Notes: a model not told the origin generated them from the sequence alone. Shown: positions 52,599-62,133, counted from the stretch's first letter. The stretch is 64,000 nt of DNA from Fidelibacterota bacterium (GCA_014382015.1 JACNKN010000049.1:78894-142893); one strand, 5' to 3'. Numbers and translations are program-made.

Positions 52599-53024
52599 AT
52601 GTGGAACCAAAAAGAAATCTCGTTAGACCCAAGACCAAGAGGATTTCACCTCATCACAGACGAAGTACTGAAGCACTTGCCTGAAGTCCAAAATATTGAA
52701 ATTGGGTCCATGCAGGTTTTTATCAAACACACCTCCGCTTCGCTCACCATTAATGAAGATGCAGATTCTACGGTTCGAGATGATTTTGAATCTCACTTTA
52801 ATCACATGGTTCCGGAGAATGCGCCTTATTACCGTCATACTTTTGAGGGTTCGGACGATATGCCTGCCCATTTAAAATCATCCATTTTAGGGTCATCGGT
52901 TTCTATACCCATCACAAAAGGCAAATTAAATTTGGGTACGTGGCAGGGGATTTATCTATGTGAGCATCGGAATCGGGGTGGGAGCCGTCGGTTGATTTTA
53001 ACAATTCAAGGTGAATCCAAATGA
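52599..53024 (+). CDS. yjbQ: YjbQ/UPF0047 family protein
   Basis: 141 aa, the normal length. Seen: GFHLITDEVLKHLPEV, GSMQVFIKHTSASLTINEDA, VRDDFESHFNHMVPEN, YRHTFEGSDDMPAHLKSSIL and GTWQGIYLCEHRNRGGSRRL, the whole UPF0047 signature with its His cluster. Reported elsewhere as a secondary thiamine-phosphate synthase, true role uncertain. The TGA overlaps the next ATG. Its last 23 codons are duplicated after the next gene (53937-54008). Confidence 0.95.
   Translation: MWNQKEISLDPRPRGFHLITDEVLKHLPEVQNIEIGSMQVFIKHTSASLTINEDADSTVRDDFESHFNHMVPENAPYYRHTFEGSDDMPAHLKSSILGSSVSIPITKGKLNLGTWQGIYLCEHRNRGGSRRLILTIQGESK
52946..52994 (+). repeat. Direct repeat, first copy (3' end of yjbQ)
   Basis: 49 bp with one mismatch to 53936-53984, offset exactly 990 bp; homology continues at lower identity to 53014/54004. 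Lies in the C-terminal codons of yjbQ. Confidence 0.85.
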
Positions 53025-53953
53025 ATAGATATGCCAATATGCTCGAATCGATTGGCAATACGCCGATCGTTAGGTTGAATCATATAGTCCCTGAAAATGC
53101 GGGAGACGTGTGGGTAAAGTGTGAAGGCGGAAATCCAACAGGTTCTTATAAAGACCGAATGGCTCTTGCCATGATTGAAGGTGCGGAAGCTCGTGGCGAG
53201 CTCACACCAGGAATGACCGTTGTAGAATATACCGGTGGCAGTACAGGTTCTGGGTTGGCATTTGTATGCGCTGTGAAAGGATATGATTTTCACGTGATTT
53301 CTTCCGATGCATTCGCCAAGGAAAAACTGGACACCATGAAAGCATTTGGTGCGAACCTGGAGGTAATCCATAGTCCATCAGGAAAGATCAATTCTGAACT
53401 CATTAACCAAATGATTGTCAGAGCTAAAGAACTTGCTGAAAGAGATGATTATTTTTTCACTGACCAGTTAAATAACACGGATATCATCAAGGGTTTTGAA
53501 AATATGGGTAGGGAGATACTCGACCAAATGGAAGACCCAATTGACGCATTTACCTGCTCAGTAGGAACCGCAGGGACACTTATGGGTGTATCCAATATTT
53601 TGTTGAATTCTGAATATGAACCAAAGATCGTAGCATTGGAGCCTGCCTCTGCACCTTTTTATTCTCAAGGCAAAACTGGTGGGAAGCATCATGTAGAAGG
53701 GATTGGCTTGGGGTTTGATCTGCCTTTGTTAAATAGTGACAATTACCACGAAGCACGGGGAATTGATGAAAATGAAGCAAGAAATATGGCTAACCGGTTG
53801 GCCAGAGAAGAAGGGATTTTTGCCGGTACCTCCAGTGGATTAAATGTGGTGGGAGCAATCCAACTGGCAGAAGAATTAGGTGAAGGAAAAACGGTTGTTA
53901 CGGTTGCAGTAGATACAGGGTTGAAATATTTGAACGGGGATTTATTTATGTGA
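53021..53953 (+). CDS. Cysteine-synthase-like PLP enzyme (CysK/CysM/CBS family)
   Basis: 310 aa. Seen: ESIGNTPIVRLNHIVPENAG, PTGSYKDRMALAMIEGAEAR (PLP lysine in SYKDR), EYTGGSTGSGLAFVCAVKGY, FTCSVGTAGTLMGVSNILL (phosphate-binding loop), EGIGLGF and GIFAGTSSGLNVVGA. All catalytic elements of beta-replacing PLP enzymes are present; whether it makes cysteine, cystathionine or something else cannot be said. Starts inside the yjbQ stop (ATGA). Its last codons GDLFM lie inside the second copy of the yjbQ-tail repeat, so its natural C-terminus was probably altered by a recombination. Confidence 0.93.
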   Translation: MNRYANMLESIGNTPIVRLNHIVPENAGDVWVKCEGGNPTGSYKDRMALAMIEGAEARGELTPGMTVVEYTGGSTGSGLAFVCAVKGYDFHVISSDAFAKEKLDTMKAFGANLEVIHSPSGKINSELINQMIVRAKELAERDDYFFTDQLNNTDIIKGFENMGREILDQMEDPIDAFTCSVGTAGTLMGVSNILLNSEYEPKIVALEPASAPFYSQGKTGGKHHVEGIGLGFDLPLLNSDNYHEARGIDENEARNMANRLAREEGIFAGTSSGLNVVGAIQLAEELGEGKTVVTVAVDTGLKYLNGDLFM

Positions 53954-53984
53954 GCATCGGAATCGGGGTGGGAGCCGTCGGTTG
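53936..53984 (+). repeat. Direct repeat, second copy
   Basis: Same 49 bp as 52946-52994 except C to T at position 53946. Overlaps the end of the PLP-enzyme gene in another frame. Confidence 0.85.
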
Positions 53985-54008
53985 GTGGTGACGGTTCAAG
54001 GGGAGTAA
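53937..54008 (+). pseudogene. Orphan yjbQ C-terminal fragment
   Basis: Read in the yjbQ frame, these 24 codons encode GIYLCEHRNRGGSRRL then VVTVQGE and a TAA stop. The intact yjbQ has LILTIQGESK at the same place, so the fragment is a diverged allele with conservative changes (I/V, L/V), not a recent tandem copy. No start codon or upstream part is present. Confidence 0.8.
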
Positions 54009-54107
54009 AGAATGCTTGGTTGAATGGGTGGATGAATGAAAAGTGGGATGAGCATCCTCCTCGTCCGCCTGTGGCGCAAATCATCCGTCCCATGGCAACC
54101 GCCTTGC

Positions 54108-54141
54108 GCAGGACGGCACGTCCTGCATGAGTTTTTTTTAT
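54108..54141 (+). terminator. Rho-independent terminator of the yjbQ-PLP enzyme transcript
   Basis: GCAGGACG-gca-CGTCCTGC, 8-bp arms, followed after ATGAG by a run of eight T. Placed 154 bp after the PLP-enzyme stop. The GACGGCACGTC core resembles the hairpin at 21118. The region 53954-54245 has otherwise only the yjbQ fragment. Confidence 0.65.
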
Positions 54142-54245
54142 TATTATCGGATTAAAAGGATGAACAACATGAATCATTTCGGCTCGGACATTGGGTAAGG
54201 ATTGCATTGAATCCTTTCACTCATCATTCCAATCCTAAAGACTAT

Positions 54246-55022
54246 TTATTCTTTCAGCTTTGCCTCATTCCAAATGGCATCCATTTCTTCTAATGTGGCA
54301 TCTTCTAATTCTTTTCCTTGTGCTTTAATGCCTTCTTCCACTTGAGAAAAACGGGTGGTGAATTTTTTGTTCGTCTTCCGCAATGCATCCTCTGCTGGTA
54401 TATCTAAAAACCGTGCCAGATTTACTATTGAAAAAAGTACATCTCCAATTTCTTCTTCAATATGGTTTTTTACACGACTCGATTGTGCTTCTTTTAATTC
54501 TAAAATTTCTTCATGAATTTTATCCCACACCTGTTCCACCTTATCCCAATCAAAACCTGCATAGCTTGCTTTTTGCTGAAGACGCTGGGCTCGAATTAAT
54601 GCGGGCAAGTTTACTGGAACACCATCCAATCGGGACTCACGCCCTTTTTCTTTATGTTTCGCCGCTTCCCAATTTTGTTTCGCATGGAAGGGGGCATCTG
54701 CCTTTGCATCCCCAAAAACATGGGGATGGCGATTGACTAATTTTTCATTGATTTTTTTTAGTGAATCATCCAATTCAAATTTTCCATCATCCTCAGCAAT
54801 GGATGCCTGGAAAACCACATGAAGTAAAATATCCCCTAATTCTTCTTTGAGTGTGTCCCAATCTTCTTCATCTACGCTTTCAATTACTTCATAGGCTTCT
54901 TCAATAAAATAGGGTAACAAAGATTTATTTGTTTGTTCTCGATCCCAGGGACATCCATCCGGTGCCCGCAGTTTGGTGACAATATCAACCAATTCTTCAA
55001 ATTGTTTTCCAATGTTACCCAT
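54246..55022 (-). CDS. mazG: Nucleoside triphosphate pyrophosphohydrolase MazG
   Basis: 258 aa. Seen: LRAPDGCPWDREQTNKSL, EEAYEVIESVDEEDWDTLKE and EELGDILLHVVFQASIAEDD (first MazG domain), VNRHPHVFGDAKAD linker, and a second domain with EEIGDVLFSIVNLARFL. This tandem layout is the housekeeping MazG that hydrolyses NTPs to NMP and pyrophosphate. Overlaps ybeY by 8 bp, so it is the last gene of a ybeY-mazG unit. Confidence 0.95.
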   Translation of the reverse strand: MGNIGKQFEELVDIVTKLRAPDGCPWDREQTNKSLLPYFIEEAYEVIESVDEEDWDTLKEELGDILLHVVFQASIAEDDGKFELDDSLKKINEKLVNRHPHVFGDAKADAPFHAKQNWEAAKHKEKGRESRLDGVPVNLPALIRAQRLQQKASYAGFDWDKVEQVWDKIHEEILELKEAQSSRVKNHIEEEIGDVLFSIVNLARFLDIPAEDALRKTNKKFTTRFSQVEEGIKAQGKELEDATLEEMDAIWNEAKLKE

Positions 55023-55455
55023 AAAGTTGATCCCAGTTCACCTGATTTAAATAATTATTTTCTTTTTGGGTCATTGCTGCTTTTTCATTCTCCGATTCAT
55101 CTTCATATCCCAATAAATGTAATCCACCATGTATAATCAACCGACCCAATTCTTTATTCACAGATTCTTCAAACTTCTTGGCATTTTCTTTGGCCCTGGG
55201 TAAACTGATATAAATTTCACCCTCCACTTCTTCCTCATCATAATCATTCAATCGAAATGCGATCACATCTGTCCATTGATCTTTATTGAAATATTCTTTT
55301 TTCAAGTTGCTTAATAATTCATCTGAACCCAATATGAATGAGATACTTCCATCTTGAAATCCTTCTGATTCCAGAACTTGTTTTATAATTGAAACGACAG
55401 CCGATTTATTGGGACCCTTTAGTGCGGGGTCAATTTCAACCTCTATTGAAATCAA
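55015..55455 (-). CDS. ybeY: YbeY endoribonuclease (rRNA maturation)
   Basis: 146 aa. Zinc-dependent RNase for 16S rRNA 3' processing. Seen: SFILGSDELLSNLKKEYFN, TDVIAFRLNDYDEEEVEGEI and the metal motif HGGLHLLGYEDESENEK. The third ligand position of the HGxLHLxGYDH motif is Asp here, not His, as in several FCB-group YbeY proteins. Overlaps both mazG and pgpH. Confidence 0.93.
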   Translation of the reverse strand: MISIEVEIDPALKGPNKSAVVSIIKQVLESEGFQDGSISFILGSDELLSNLKKEYFNKDQWTDVIAFRLNDYDEEEVEGEIYISLPRAKENAKKFEESVNKELGRLIIHGGLHLLGYEDESENEKAAMTQKENNYLNQVNWDQLYG

Positions 55456-57797
55456 GCTTCAGGATCCTCTTGAGGTTTATCTCCGTTGTTATCATCAGGG
55501 TATTCAATGCGAATATGATAAATTCCTCTCAACACAGGCAGGAGCCCGGTGGACCCATCCACCTTCCCCTTAATGCGGGTGAGTTCATCCATGGTAAGGG
55601 GACATTCAGACAATTGCCCTCCTGTCAATCTAATATTGACAATTTTATCAATCATTTCCTCAATCTTCATGATATTGGGATCTTTGATTGATCGAACGGC
55701 CGCTTCAACTGCTTCACAAATCATGAGGATACCCGTTTCTTTTGAATTGGGTTTAGGACCGGGATATTGAAATTGTTTTTCATTCACTTTTTCATCACCG
55801 GCTTCTTCTAATGCTTTTCGATAAAAATATTCAACCCTTGTGGTGCCATGGTGCATGGGAATGAAATCACTCACTATACTGGGGAGGGCATATTCTTTTG
55901 CAAGGTTTAAACCTTCCGTTACGTGATTTTTAATAATTTTTGCACTCATGACGGGCGTAAGAGAATCATGTTTATTCTGGCCGCTATACTGGTTTTCGAT
56001 AAAATATTCTGGCCGTGCCATTTTACCCAAATCATGGTAATAAGCACCTACACGGCATAATAAGGAATTCGCCCCAATGGCATCGGCACAGGCTTCCGCT
56101 AAATTTCCCACAACAATACTATGGTTAAATGTTCCATTGGCCTCCTGTTGAAGCCTTTTCAAAAGAGGATGTTGAAAGTCGAGTAATTCAATTAATGTTA
56201 AATTCGTCGTTATACTAAAAGAGACTTCCAATATTCCAATCAGCCCATAGGTTACGATTGGTGACAATACGGCTACAACGCCCAAATTCATCATATCATA
56301 CCCCATGATTGGCAAGGGATGTCCTTTAAATAATCCCTGGCTAATAATGGCCAAAGCACTGCTCCCTACCAATGCAAAAATGGCGGTAAAAAGTTGACTG
56401 CGACGGCGAAGTTGCCGGACGGCATAAATCCCAACAGAGGATGTGAACATAGAGGTGACCATAAATTCAACATTGTTTCCTATCAAGATTCCCACCAGTA
56501 AAATGATTGAAGTGATTCCCATGAACCCAATTCGGGCGTCAAACATAATGGTCAGCACCATGGCAGCCACGGTAATTGGAATCAAATATTCTGATAATTC
56601 CAGCTTTTGGGTAAATAAATATGCGAGACCGACTTCAATTGTAAATATGAGCGCAAGCAGCAGCACCATTTTCCAATCTTCAAAAATGGTTGTCCGATAG
56701 GTGAGGAGAAAGGTAAAAAAGAATGAAATAATAATGCCAATAACCAATATACGCCCTAAATAGGCTAAAGCGACATCAAGCCCCTTTTCTTCTCGAGCTT
56801 TGATATCTATGGCAACAGACAAAGAATGCAGTTTTTGTAAATCATCCGTCGTAATTCGCGTATTGGCATCCACAATTCTTTCATTTTTTAAGATAATTCC
56901 TTTGTTTCGAGGTACCCGATCCTGCCGAGCCTGTTGCCTGCGTTCTGTCGTTTCGCGATCATAAATAAGATTAGGTTTCATAAATTCAATTATGAGAGAA
57001 TAACCCAAATCACGACGCACATCCGCCTCATCGGGAAAAATATTTGTTACTTCAACTCTCGCTTTTGTCCAGGCAAATTGTAAATCATTAAATGTACCTG
57101 GATCCGTCAATTCCGGTGCTTCATTATTTCCGATATCCACAGCTACTTTATTGCTGACAATTTCTGATATTTCAATATCATAGATACCCTCTGCCCATCG
57201 GTTCCTGGATATCTGGATAATATCATACTTTAAATTTTCCAAATCGATTGCTGATGTATCCAGCGGATCTGATAAAAAAACATTCTTCCATTTTTCATTA
57301 TCAGACGCAAAAGGAAATTCATCATTGATCCGTTCCATTAAAATCGCTAATGCAGCACTATCAGACTGAAAAATAATTCTAGCTGAATCATATTGAGTAG
57401 AAAATCGGTTTCGATAAAGTAAATCTTGAGAATCGGATAATTTTTTGTTATCATGCTGAATTGAATTCACCAAGGTAAAATATTCTTCAATTCCTGTCAC
57501 CTGATTATTAACAACATCTTGAGATCGGAAGAATAAGAACGATTCTAATTTTATAGCTTCATCCAGATCAGATTGAAGTTCACCCTCTGTTTTTAGAATA
57601 GGGAAATTAAAGGGTGCAACGACTTCTTCCCTGGCAACATCATTTAATTGATAAGAATAAAGCAATGCCTTACCCCGGGGAAAGAATAAAGACAGGATGG
57701 CAATCACGGCTAGTAAAATGGCAATTTGACGCCAGTAATGGTTCAAAATACTCGAAATATGATCGGCGATTGACGGTTTATTCGGAATATGTACCAT
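55452..57797 (-). CDS. 7TMR-HD family c-di-AMP phosphodiesterase (PgpH-like)
   Basis: 781 aa. Seen: N-terminal transmembrane helix, a large extracytoplasmic helical region (about residues 45-345), seven transmembrane helices (about 350-530) and a cytoplasmic HDIG domain with FNHSIVVGNLAEACADAIGA, RVGAYYHDLGKMARPEYFIENQ and PMHHGTTRVEYFY. PgpH-type proteins hydrolyse the second messenger c-di-AMP; here the role is inferred from architecture. 1-bp overlap (TAATG) with the acyl-CoA dehydrogenase gene upstream; 4-bp overlap with ybeY downstream, a linkage also seen in other genomes. Confidence 0.93.
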   Translation of the reverse strand: MVHIPNKPSIADHISSILNHYWRQIAILLAVIAILSLFFPRGKALLYSYQLNDVAREEVVAPFNFPILKTEGELQSDLDEAIKLESFLFFRSQDVVNNQVTGIEEYFTLVNSIQHDNKKLSDSQDLLYRNRFSTQYDSARIIFQSDSAALAILMERINDEFPFASDNEKWKNVFLSDPLDTSAIDLENLKYDIIQISRNRWAEGIYDIEISEIVSNKVAVDIGNNEAPELTDPGTFNDLQFAWTKARVEVTNIFPDEADVRRDLGYSLIIEFMKPNLIYDRETTERRQQARQDRVPRNKGIILKNERIVDANTRITTDDLQKLHSLSVAIDIKAREEKGLDVALAYLGRILVIGIIISFFFTFLLTYRTTIFEDWKMVLLLALIFTIEVGLAYLFTQKLELSEYLIPITVAAMVLTIMFDARIGFMGITSIILLVGILIGNNVEFMVTSMFTSSVGIYAVRQLRRRSQLFTAIFALVGSSALAIISQGLFKGHPLPIMGYDMMNLGVVAVLSPIVTYGLIGILEVSFSITTNLTLIELLDFQHPLLKRLQQEANGTFNHSIVVGNLAEACADAIGANSLLCRVGAYYHDLGKMARPEYFIENQYSGQNKHDSLTPVMSAKIIKNHVTEGLNLAKEYALPSIVSDFIPMHHGTTRVEYFYRKALEEAGDEKVNEKQFQYPGPKPNSKETGILMICEAVEAAVRSIKDPNIMKIEEMIDKIVNIRLTGGQLSECPLTMDELTRIKGKVDGSTGLLPVLRGIYHIRIEYPDDNNGDKPQEDPEA

Positions 57798-58954
57798 TAC
57801 ATCGCCTTAACAGAATTAACAATATTTTTTGCAATGATGAGGCGCTGGATTTCGCTGGTTCCTTCACCGATTTCTAAAATTTTTGCATCCCGAAAATACC
57901 GTTCTACATCGTACTCTTTTACATAACCATATCCGCCATGGATTTGAATGGCTTCGGTTGTAACACTCATGGCTGTTTCGCTGGCAAATAATTTTGCCAT
58001 AGCTGCTTCTTTTTGTATATCCAAGCCCTGATCCTTCATCCATGCGGCGTGAAATGTGAGCAGTTTTGCTGCTTCGATTTCTGTGGCCATATCGGCTAAT
58101 TTATTTCCTATAGCCTGGAATTTATGAATTTCTTTTCCGAATGCTTTTCGTTCTGTGGCATATTGTAAAGCACGCTCGTAAGCACCTTGTGCGGTCCCTA
58201 CAGAAAGGGCTGCAATAGAAATTCTACCACCGGTTAATGTTTTCAGAAAAGTTTTAAATCCTTTGCCCGGTGTACCTAACATATTTTTGGCAGGTACGGC
58301 CATATCTTCGAAAAAAATCTGGCGCGTATCACTGGCACACCACCCCATTTTCTTTTCTTTAGGATTAATGATTAGGCCAGGGGTATCTGTAGATACAATA
58401 AATGCCCCGATTTCTTTATCTTCTTCTCCCTCAATCACCCGGGCCGTTAAATTAAGTAGTCCCGCCTCTCCCACATTGGTGATAAAAACCTTTCCGCCAT
58501 TGATAATATATTCATCCCCTTTTTTTACAGCAGTCGTTTTGGTAGCGCCGGCGTCACTGCCTGCATTAGGTTCTGTGAGGCCGAATGCACCAAGTATCTC
58601 TCCTGAGGCCAAGGGGGGTACAAATTTTTTCTTTTGCTCCTCAGTCCCTGCGATTACAATAGGCATGGTACCCAGGGATATGTGGGCCCCCATGGTAATC
58701 GCCACAGATGCATCCGCTCTGGCCAACTCCATAACGGCAGCAGCAAAGGCCACTGTGTCCATACCCGCACCGCCCAATGATTCCGGGATGGGAATTCCCA
58801 TGAGACCCAGTTCGGCCATTTGATTAACCAAATTTCGGGGGAATTCACAATTTTCATCTAATTCTCTTGCGACAGGAGTGATTTCGTTATCTGCGAAATC
58901 GCGAACCATTTCCACAAGCATGGTATGTTCATCTGTAAAAAATAATGTATCCAT
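57797..58954 (-). CDS. Acyl-CoA dehydrogenase
   Basis: 385 aa, typical of short/medium-chain FAD acyl-CoA dehydrogenases of beta-oxidation or amino-acid catabolism. Seen: FADNEITPVARELDENCEFP, GAFGLTEPNAGSDAGATKT, ALQYATERKAFGKEIHKFQ, EAIQIHGGYGYVKEYDVERYFRDAKI with the catalytic Glu region YEGTSEIQ-like EIGEGTSEIQRLIIAKNI. Cytosolic tetramer donating electrons to ETF. In a long minus-strand run with fabH upstream. Confidence 0.96.
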   Translation of the reverse strand: MDTLFFTDEHTMLVEMVRDFADNEITPVARELDENCEFPRNLVNQMAELGLMGIPIPESLGGAGMDTVAFAAAVMELARADASVAITMGAHISLGTMPIVIAGTEEQKKKFVPPLASGEILGAFGLTEPNAGSDAGATKTTAVKKGDEYIINGGKVFITNVGEAGLLNLTARVIEGEEDKEIGAFIVSTDTPGLIINPKEKKMGWCASDTRQIFFEDMAVPAKNMLGTPGKGFKTFLKTLTGGRISIAALSVGTAQGAYERALQYATERKAFGKEIHKFQAIGNKLADMATEIEAAKLLTFHAAWMKDQGLDIQKEAAMAKLFASETAMSVTTEAIQIHGGYGYVKEYDVERYFRDAKILEIGEGTSEIQRLIIAKNIVNSVKAM

Positions 58955-59014
58955 TGTTATCTTTTATTATGGGTTGGAAAATAAAAATCTAAGACCATCA
59001 TATAGATATAGGCA

Positions 59015-60010
59015 TCACCAGCGAATGGCTGCAGAAGCCCAAGTATATCCGGCCCCAAAAGCGGCTAAAATAATATGATCTCCTTTTTGAATTTTTCCTT
59101 CCTGATGGGCTTCGGTAAGGGCGATGGGAATGGACGCAGCAGTTGTATTTCCATATTTATGAATATTGCTATATACACGATCCATACCAATCCCCATCCG
59201 TTTAGCCACTGCCTGGCTAATCCTGTTATTGGCCTGGTGAGGAATAATTAATTTTATATCATCCATGGTTAGTCCGTTTTTATCTATGGCTTCCTGAATG
59301 ACTTCAGGAAATCTTCTAACTGCATTTCGAAACACTTCCCGACCATTCATGTAGGGGGACAATCGACCATCGGTAATTGATTGTTTATTATGAATCCATA
59401 CACCGGGAGCAGAACCGGGCCCTTCCATCCAGAGATTTTTCATATCCTTCCCCTGACAATGGAGGTGAGTTGAAAGAATTCCGCTGTCATCATTGCTGGT
59501 TTGAATAATGGCTGCACCAGCCCCATCTCCAAAAAGAACGGCTATGTCACGACCCCGAGTTGTTTTGTCAATCAACTTTGTTTGCGTTTCTGCACCTATG
59601 ATGAGAGCAGTTTTTGCCATACCGCTGCGAATAAACTGATCTCCCACAGACAGGCAATAAACAAAAGCAGAACAGGCTGCTTTAATATCAAATGCGGCTA
59701 CATTCCGCAGATTAAGTTTATCCTGAAGCTGGGCACTGACTCCAGGGAAAAAATAATCTGAGGATAAAGTCCCTACAATCACGAGGTCTATATCTTGTGA
59801 GGAAACGCCAGCCATTTCCATGGCTTTTTTTGATGCGCCAAGGGCCAAATCTGATGTGGCTACATCTTCAGTTGCCCATCTTCTTTCCTTGATACCTGAC
59901 CGGGTTTGAATCCATTCATCAGAGGTTTCCATCAGGACCTCCAAATCTGCATTCATAACCACATTTTCTGGTACTTCAAAACCTAAACCGGTAATTTTAC
60001 TTTTATTCAT
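59015..60010 (-). CDS. fabH: 3-oxoacyl-ACP synthase III (FabH)
   Basis: 331 aa from the ATG at 60010; the frame extends to 60082 but that part overlaps recJ. Initiates fatty-acid synthesis by condensing acyl-CoA with malonyl-ACP. Seen: TSDEWIQTRSGIKERRWA, DIKAACSAFVYCLSVGDQFI (Cys nucleophile), VLFGDGAGAAIIQTS, LIIPHQANNRISQAVAKRMG (His) and KYGNTTAASIPIALTEA (Asn). The Cys-His-Asn triad is complete. Lies 14 bp after recJ. Confidence 0.96.
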   Translation of the reverse strand: MNKSKITGLGFEVPENVVMNADLEVLMETSDEWIQTRSGIKERRWATEDVATSDLALGASKKAMEMAGVSSQDIDLVIVGTLSSDYFFPGVSAQLQDKLNLRNVAAFDIKAACSAFVYCLSVGDQFIRSGMAKTALIIGAETQTKLIDKTTRGRDIAVLFGDGAGAAIIQTSNDDSGILSTHLHCQGKDMKNLWMEGPGSAPGVWIHNKQSITDGRLSPYMNGREVFRNAVRRFPEVIQEAIDKNGLTMDDIKLIIPHQANNRISQAVAKRMGIGMDRVYSNIHKYGNTTAASIPIALTEAHQEGKIQKGDHIILAAFGAGYTWASAAIRW

Positions 60011-60024
60011 ATCATCTTGTTCTT

Positions 60025-61731
60025 TTAATCGGATCGGTGTATATCCCTGACATTTAATTGAATATTCGATTGACCCTGCCACTGATTGACCTCAACAACA
60101 TAGGCCAAATCTACAGGAACACCTCGAATCAAATCCTCATAATGGGAAGATAATTTGAACCCAACCGCAGGATAATTCCTACCATTTTGACTGACGATAA
60201 AACGGATATGTTCTCCATTCCCCATGAGTCTAGGCTGACCTGAGATTGCTAAATTCCTGCTTACAAATTTCGGGCGCATATTTCCAGGCCCAAACGGTCC
60301 TAATTTTTCTAAAAACCGCATAAAGCGAGGATTAATATCAGTTAGAGCCATTTCACCATCAATACTGATGACCGGGATCAAATCATCATCGGACAGTATT
60401 TTATTTACATTTCTTAAAAATAATGATTTAAAATTTTCAAATTTGTCCTCACGTACTGTTAATCCTGCAGCCATAGGGTGACCGCCATATCCCTCAAGAA
60501 ATTTAGATGCGCCGGACAGTGCATCATACAAATCGAGCTTGGGAATACTTCGGGCAGATCCTTTTCCGATCCCTCCATTATCAAATGAAATCACAATTGC
60601 AGGACGAGAAAATTCATCCTTAATCCGGGAAGCCACAATACCCACTACACCGGGGTGCCACCCTCTCGAGCCAATAATCACCACCTTATTATTCTCCAAA
60701 TCAACCTGAGAATGGACAAGGCGAATGGCATCATTCACGATATGCTCCTGGATTTGCTGACGGCGTTTATTCTCCCGTACTAAAATGGAGGCTAATTCTT
60801 CTGCTCGTAAATTATCAGAAGTGGTGAGTAATTCAACTGTACGGTTAGCATCTCCCATCCGCCCCGCAGCATTAATCTTTGGCGCCAAACCAAAGACCAG
60901 TTTTCCCACATTGAGGGACTCCCCCACCAATCCAGTTTGGACTAATAATTGGCGAATACCGGGGCTTTCGGATTGTTCCAATTGATCCAGACCCCCATAG
61001 ACCAGTACTCTATTCTCATCCAGAATCGGTACCATATCTGCGGATGTGGCCAGGGCGACCAAATCCAAATAATTCAACCCAACATTCCCATCGGTTCCAC
61101 ATTTTTCAGATAAAGCTGAAATTAATTTAAACGCAACGCCACAACCGCAGAGACCTTTGAACGGATACTTACATCCCTTTTGTTTCGGATTGAGGACGGC
61201 ACAAGCATTGGGCAATTTTTTGTCCGGGATATGGTGATCGGTGATAATGATATCAATTCCACGTTTATTCGCATAATCCACTGGCTTAAAGGCATTGATA
61301 CCACAATCGCAGGTAATGAGCAAATCGGCGCCCATAGACTGGGCATAATCAATTCCTCCCGACGATAATCCGTAACCTTCTTTTTCTCTATGGGGAATAT
61401 AATATTCAACATTTGCGTTTAGATCCTTGAGGCCCAAGTATAATAAAGAAGCGCCGGTGGTTCCATCTACATCGTAGTCACCAAAAACCAAAATGGGTTT
61501 TTCATTTTGAATGTTTCGGGAAATGCGTTCTACAGCCATATCCATATTTTTCATCATGAAGGGATCATGGAGCTGGTCGTTGGATGGATTAAAAAAGTTG
61601 TGTGACTTTTTAAGGGATTCAATCCCCCGATTAGCCAAAACTTTCGCTATTATTTCGGAGGTGTTAAATTCCGTTTTTAACGATGCGACTCGTTCTTTGG
61701 ATGGTTGTTTAATCTGCCAGCGCATGGCCAT
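60025..61731 (-). CDS. recJ: Single-stranded-DNA exonuclease RecJ
   Basis: 568 aa, normal length. 5'-3' ssDNA exonuclease in recombination and mismatch repair. Seen: PILVFGDYDVDGTTGASLLY, LITCDCGINAF, IDIIITDHHIPDKKLPNACA (DHH), CGCGVAFKLISAL, APKINAAGRMGDANRTVELL (DHHA1-linked), GWHPGVVGIVASRIKDEFSRP and EGYGGHPMAAGLTV. All DHH and DHHA1 motifs are present. First gene of a minus-strand run with fabH and the acyl-CoA dehydrogenase; a long repeat-rich gap precedes it. Confidence 0.96.
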   Translation of the reverse strand: MAMRWQIKQPSKERVASLKTEFNTSEIIAKVLANRGIESLKKSHNFFNPSNDQLHDPFMMKNMDMAVERISRNIQNEKPILVFGDYDVDGTTGASLLYLGLKDLNANVEYYIPHREKEGYGLSSGGIDYAQSMGADLLITCDCGINAFKPVDYANKRGIDIIITDHHIPDKKLPNACAVLNPKQKGCKYPFKGLCGCGVAFKLISALSEKCGTDGNVGLNYLDLVALATSADMVPILDENRVLVYGGLDQLEQSESPGIRQLLVQTGLVGESLNVGKLVFGLAPKINAAGRMGDANRTVELLTTSDNLRAEELASILVRENKRRQQIQEHIVNDAIRLVHSQVDLENNKVVIIGSRGWHPGVVGIVASRIKDEFSRPAIVISFDNGGIGKGSARSIPKLDLYDALSGASKFLEGYGGHPMAAGLTVREDKFENFKSLFLRNVNKILSDDDLIPVISIDGEMALTDINPRFMRFLEKLGPFGPGNMRPKFVSRNLAISGQPRLMGNGEHIRFIVSQNGRNYPAVGFKLSSHYEDLIRGVPVDLAYVVEVNQWQGQSNIQLNVRDIHRSD

Positions 61732-61940
61732 TTAATATATAAGGATTTTTAGTATTTAACACACACTATTCGCTATTAAAAATACAAAATTCACAAAGGA
61801 CTCATGCGTTTACTCCGAATAAATTATTTGAGGTTGCCTGACTGTTCTCCCCTTCGGACAGAGATAAGCTCACGAGGTCTTGAGACCTCGCTCAATCAAT
61901 TGTTAATTATATCCCTCTCCGCCAGCCCTTTGGGGGCGGA

Positions 61941-62102
61941 CAAGTAAATCTCCGGGGACGGCTAACGGTAGCGAAGCCAGTATCGGTGATGGCATTCGGT
62001 TAAGGGTAATGGGTTCTCCTTCTGTGGGCAAACAAGCGGATGGCATGAAGACCCCACATAGTTTCTCCGCGACTTACGGGGTAGGTACGTCCTGCTCAAG
62101 TG
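61941..62102 (+). repeat. 162-bp direct repeat, copy A
   Basis: Begins CAAGTAAATCTCC and ends GTCCTGCTCAAG then TG. Two or three mismatches to copy B (A/G at 61970, A/G at 62098). More G/C-rich than surroundings and holds possible stems such as TGTGGG...CCCACA. Strand arbitrary; no known RNA family recognised. Confidence 0.9.
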
Positions 62103-62133
62103 AGTGTGTAAATACTGTGGAAGATGACCCCAC

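Noticed and set aside
58263..58823. 186-aa plus-strand ORF opposite acyl-CoA dehydrogenase
   Set aside because: Antisense shadow rich in Pro, Ser and Ala, typical of the complement of a conserved gene.
61941..62102. Group II intron or riboswitch
   Set aside because: No domain V-like hairpin or reverse transcriptase, and no aptamer consensus that I recognise.
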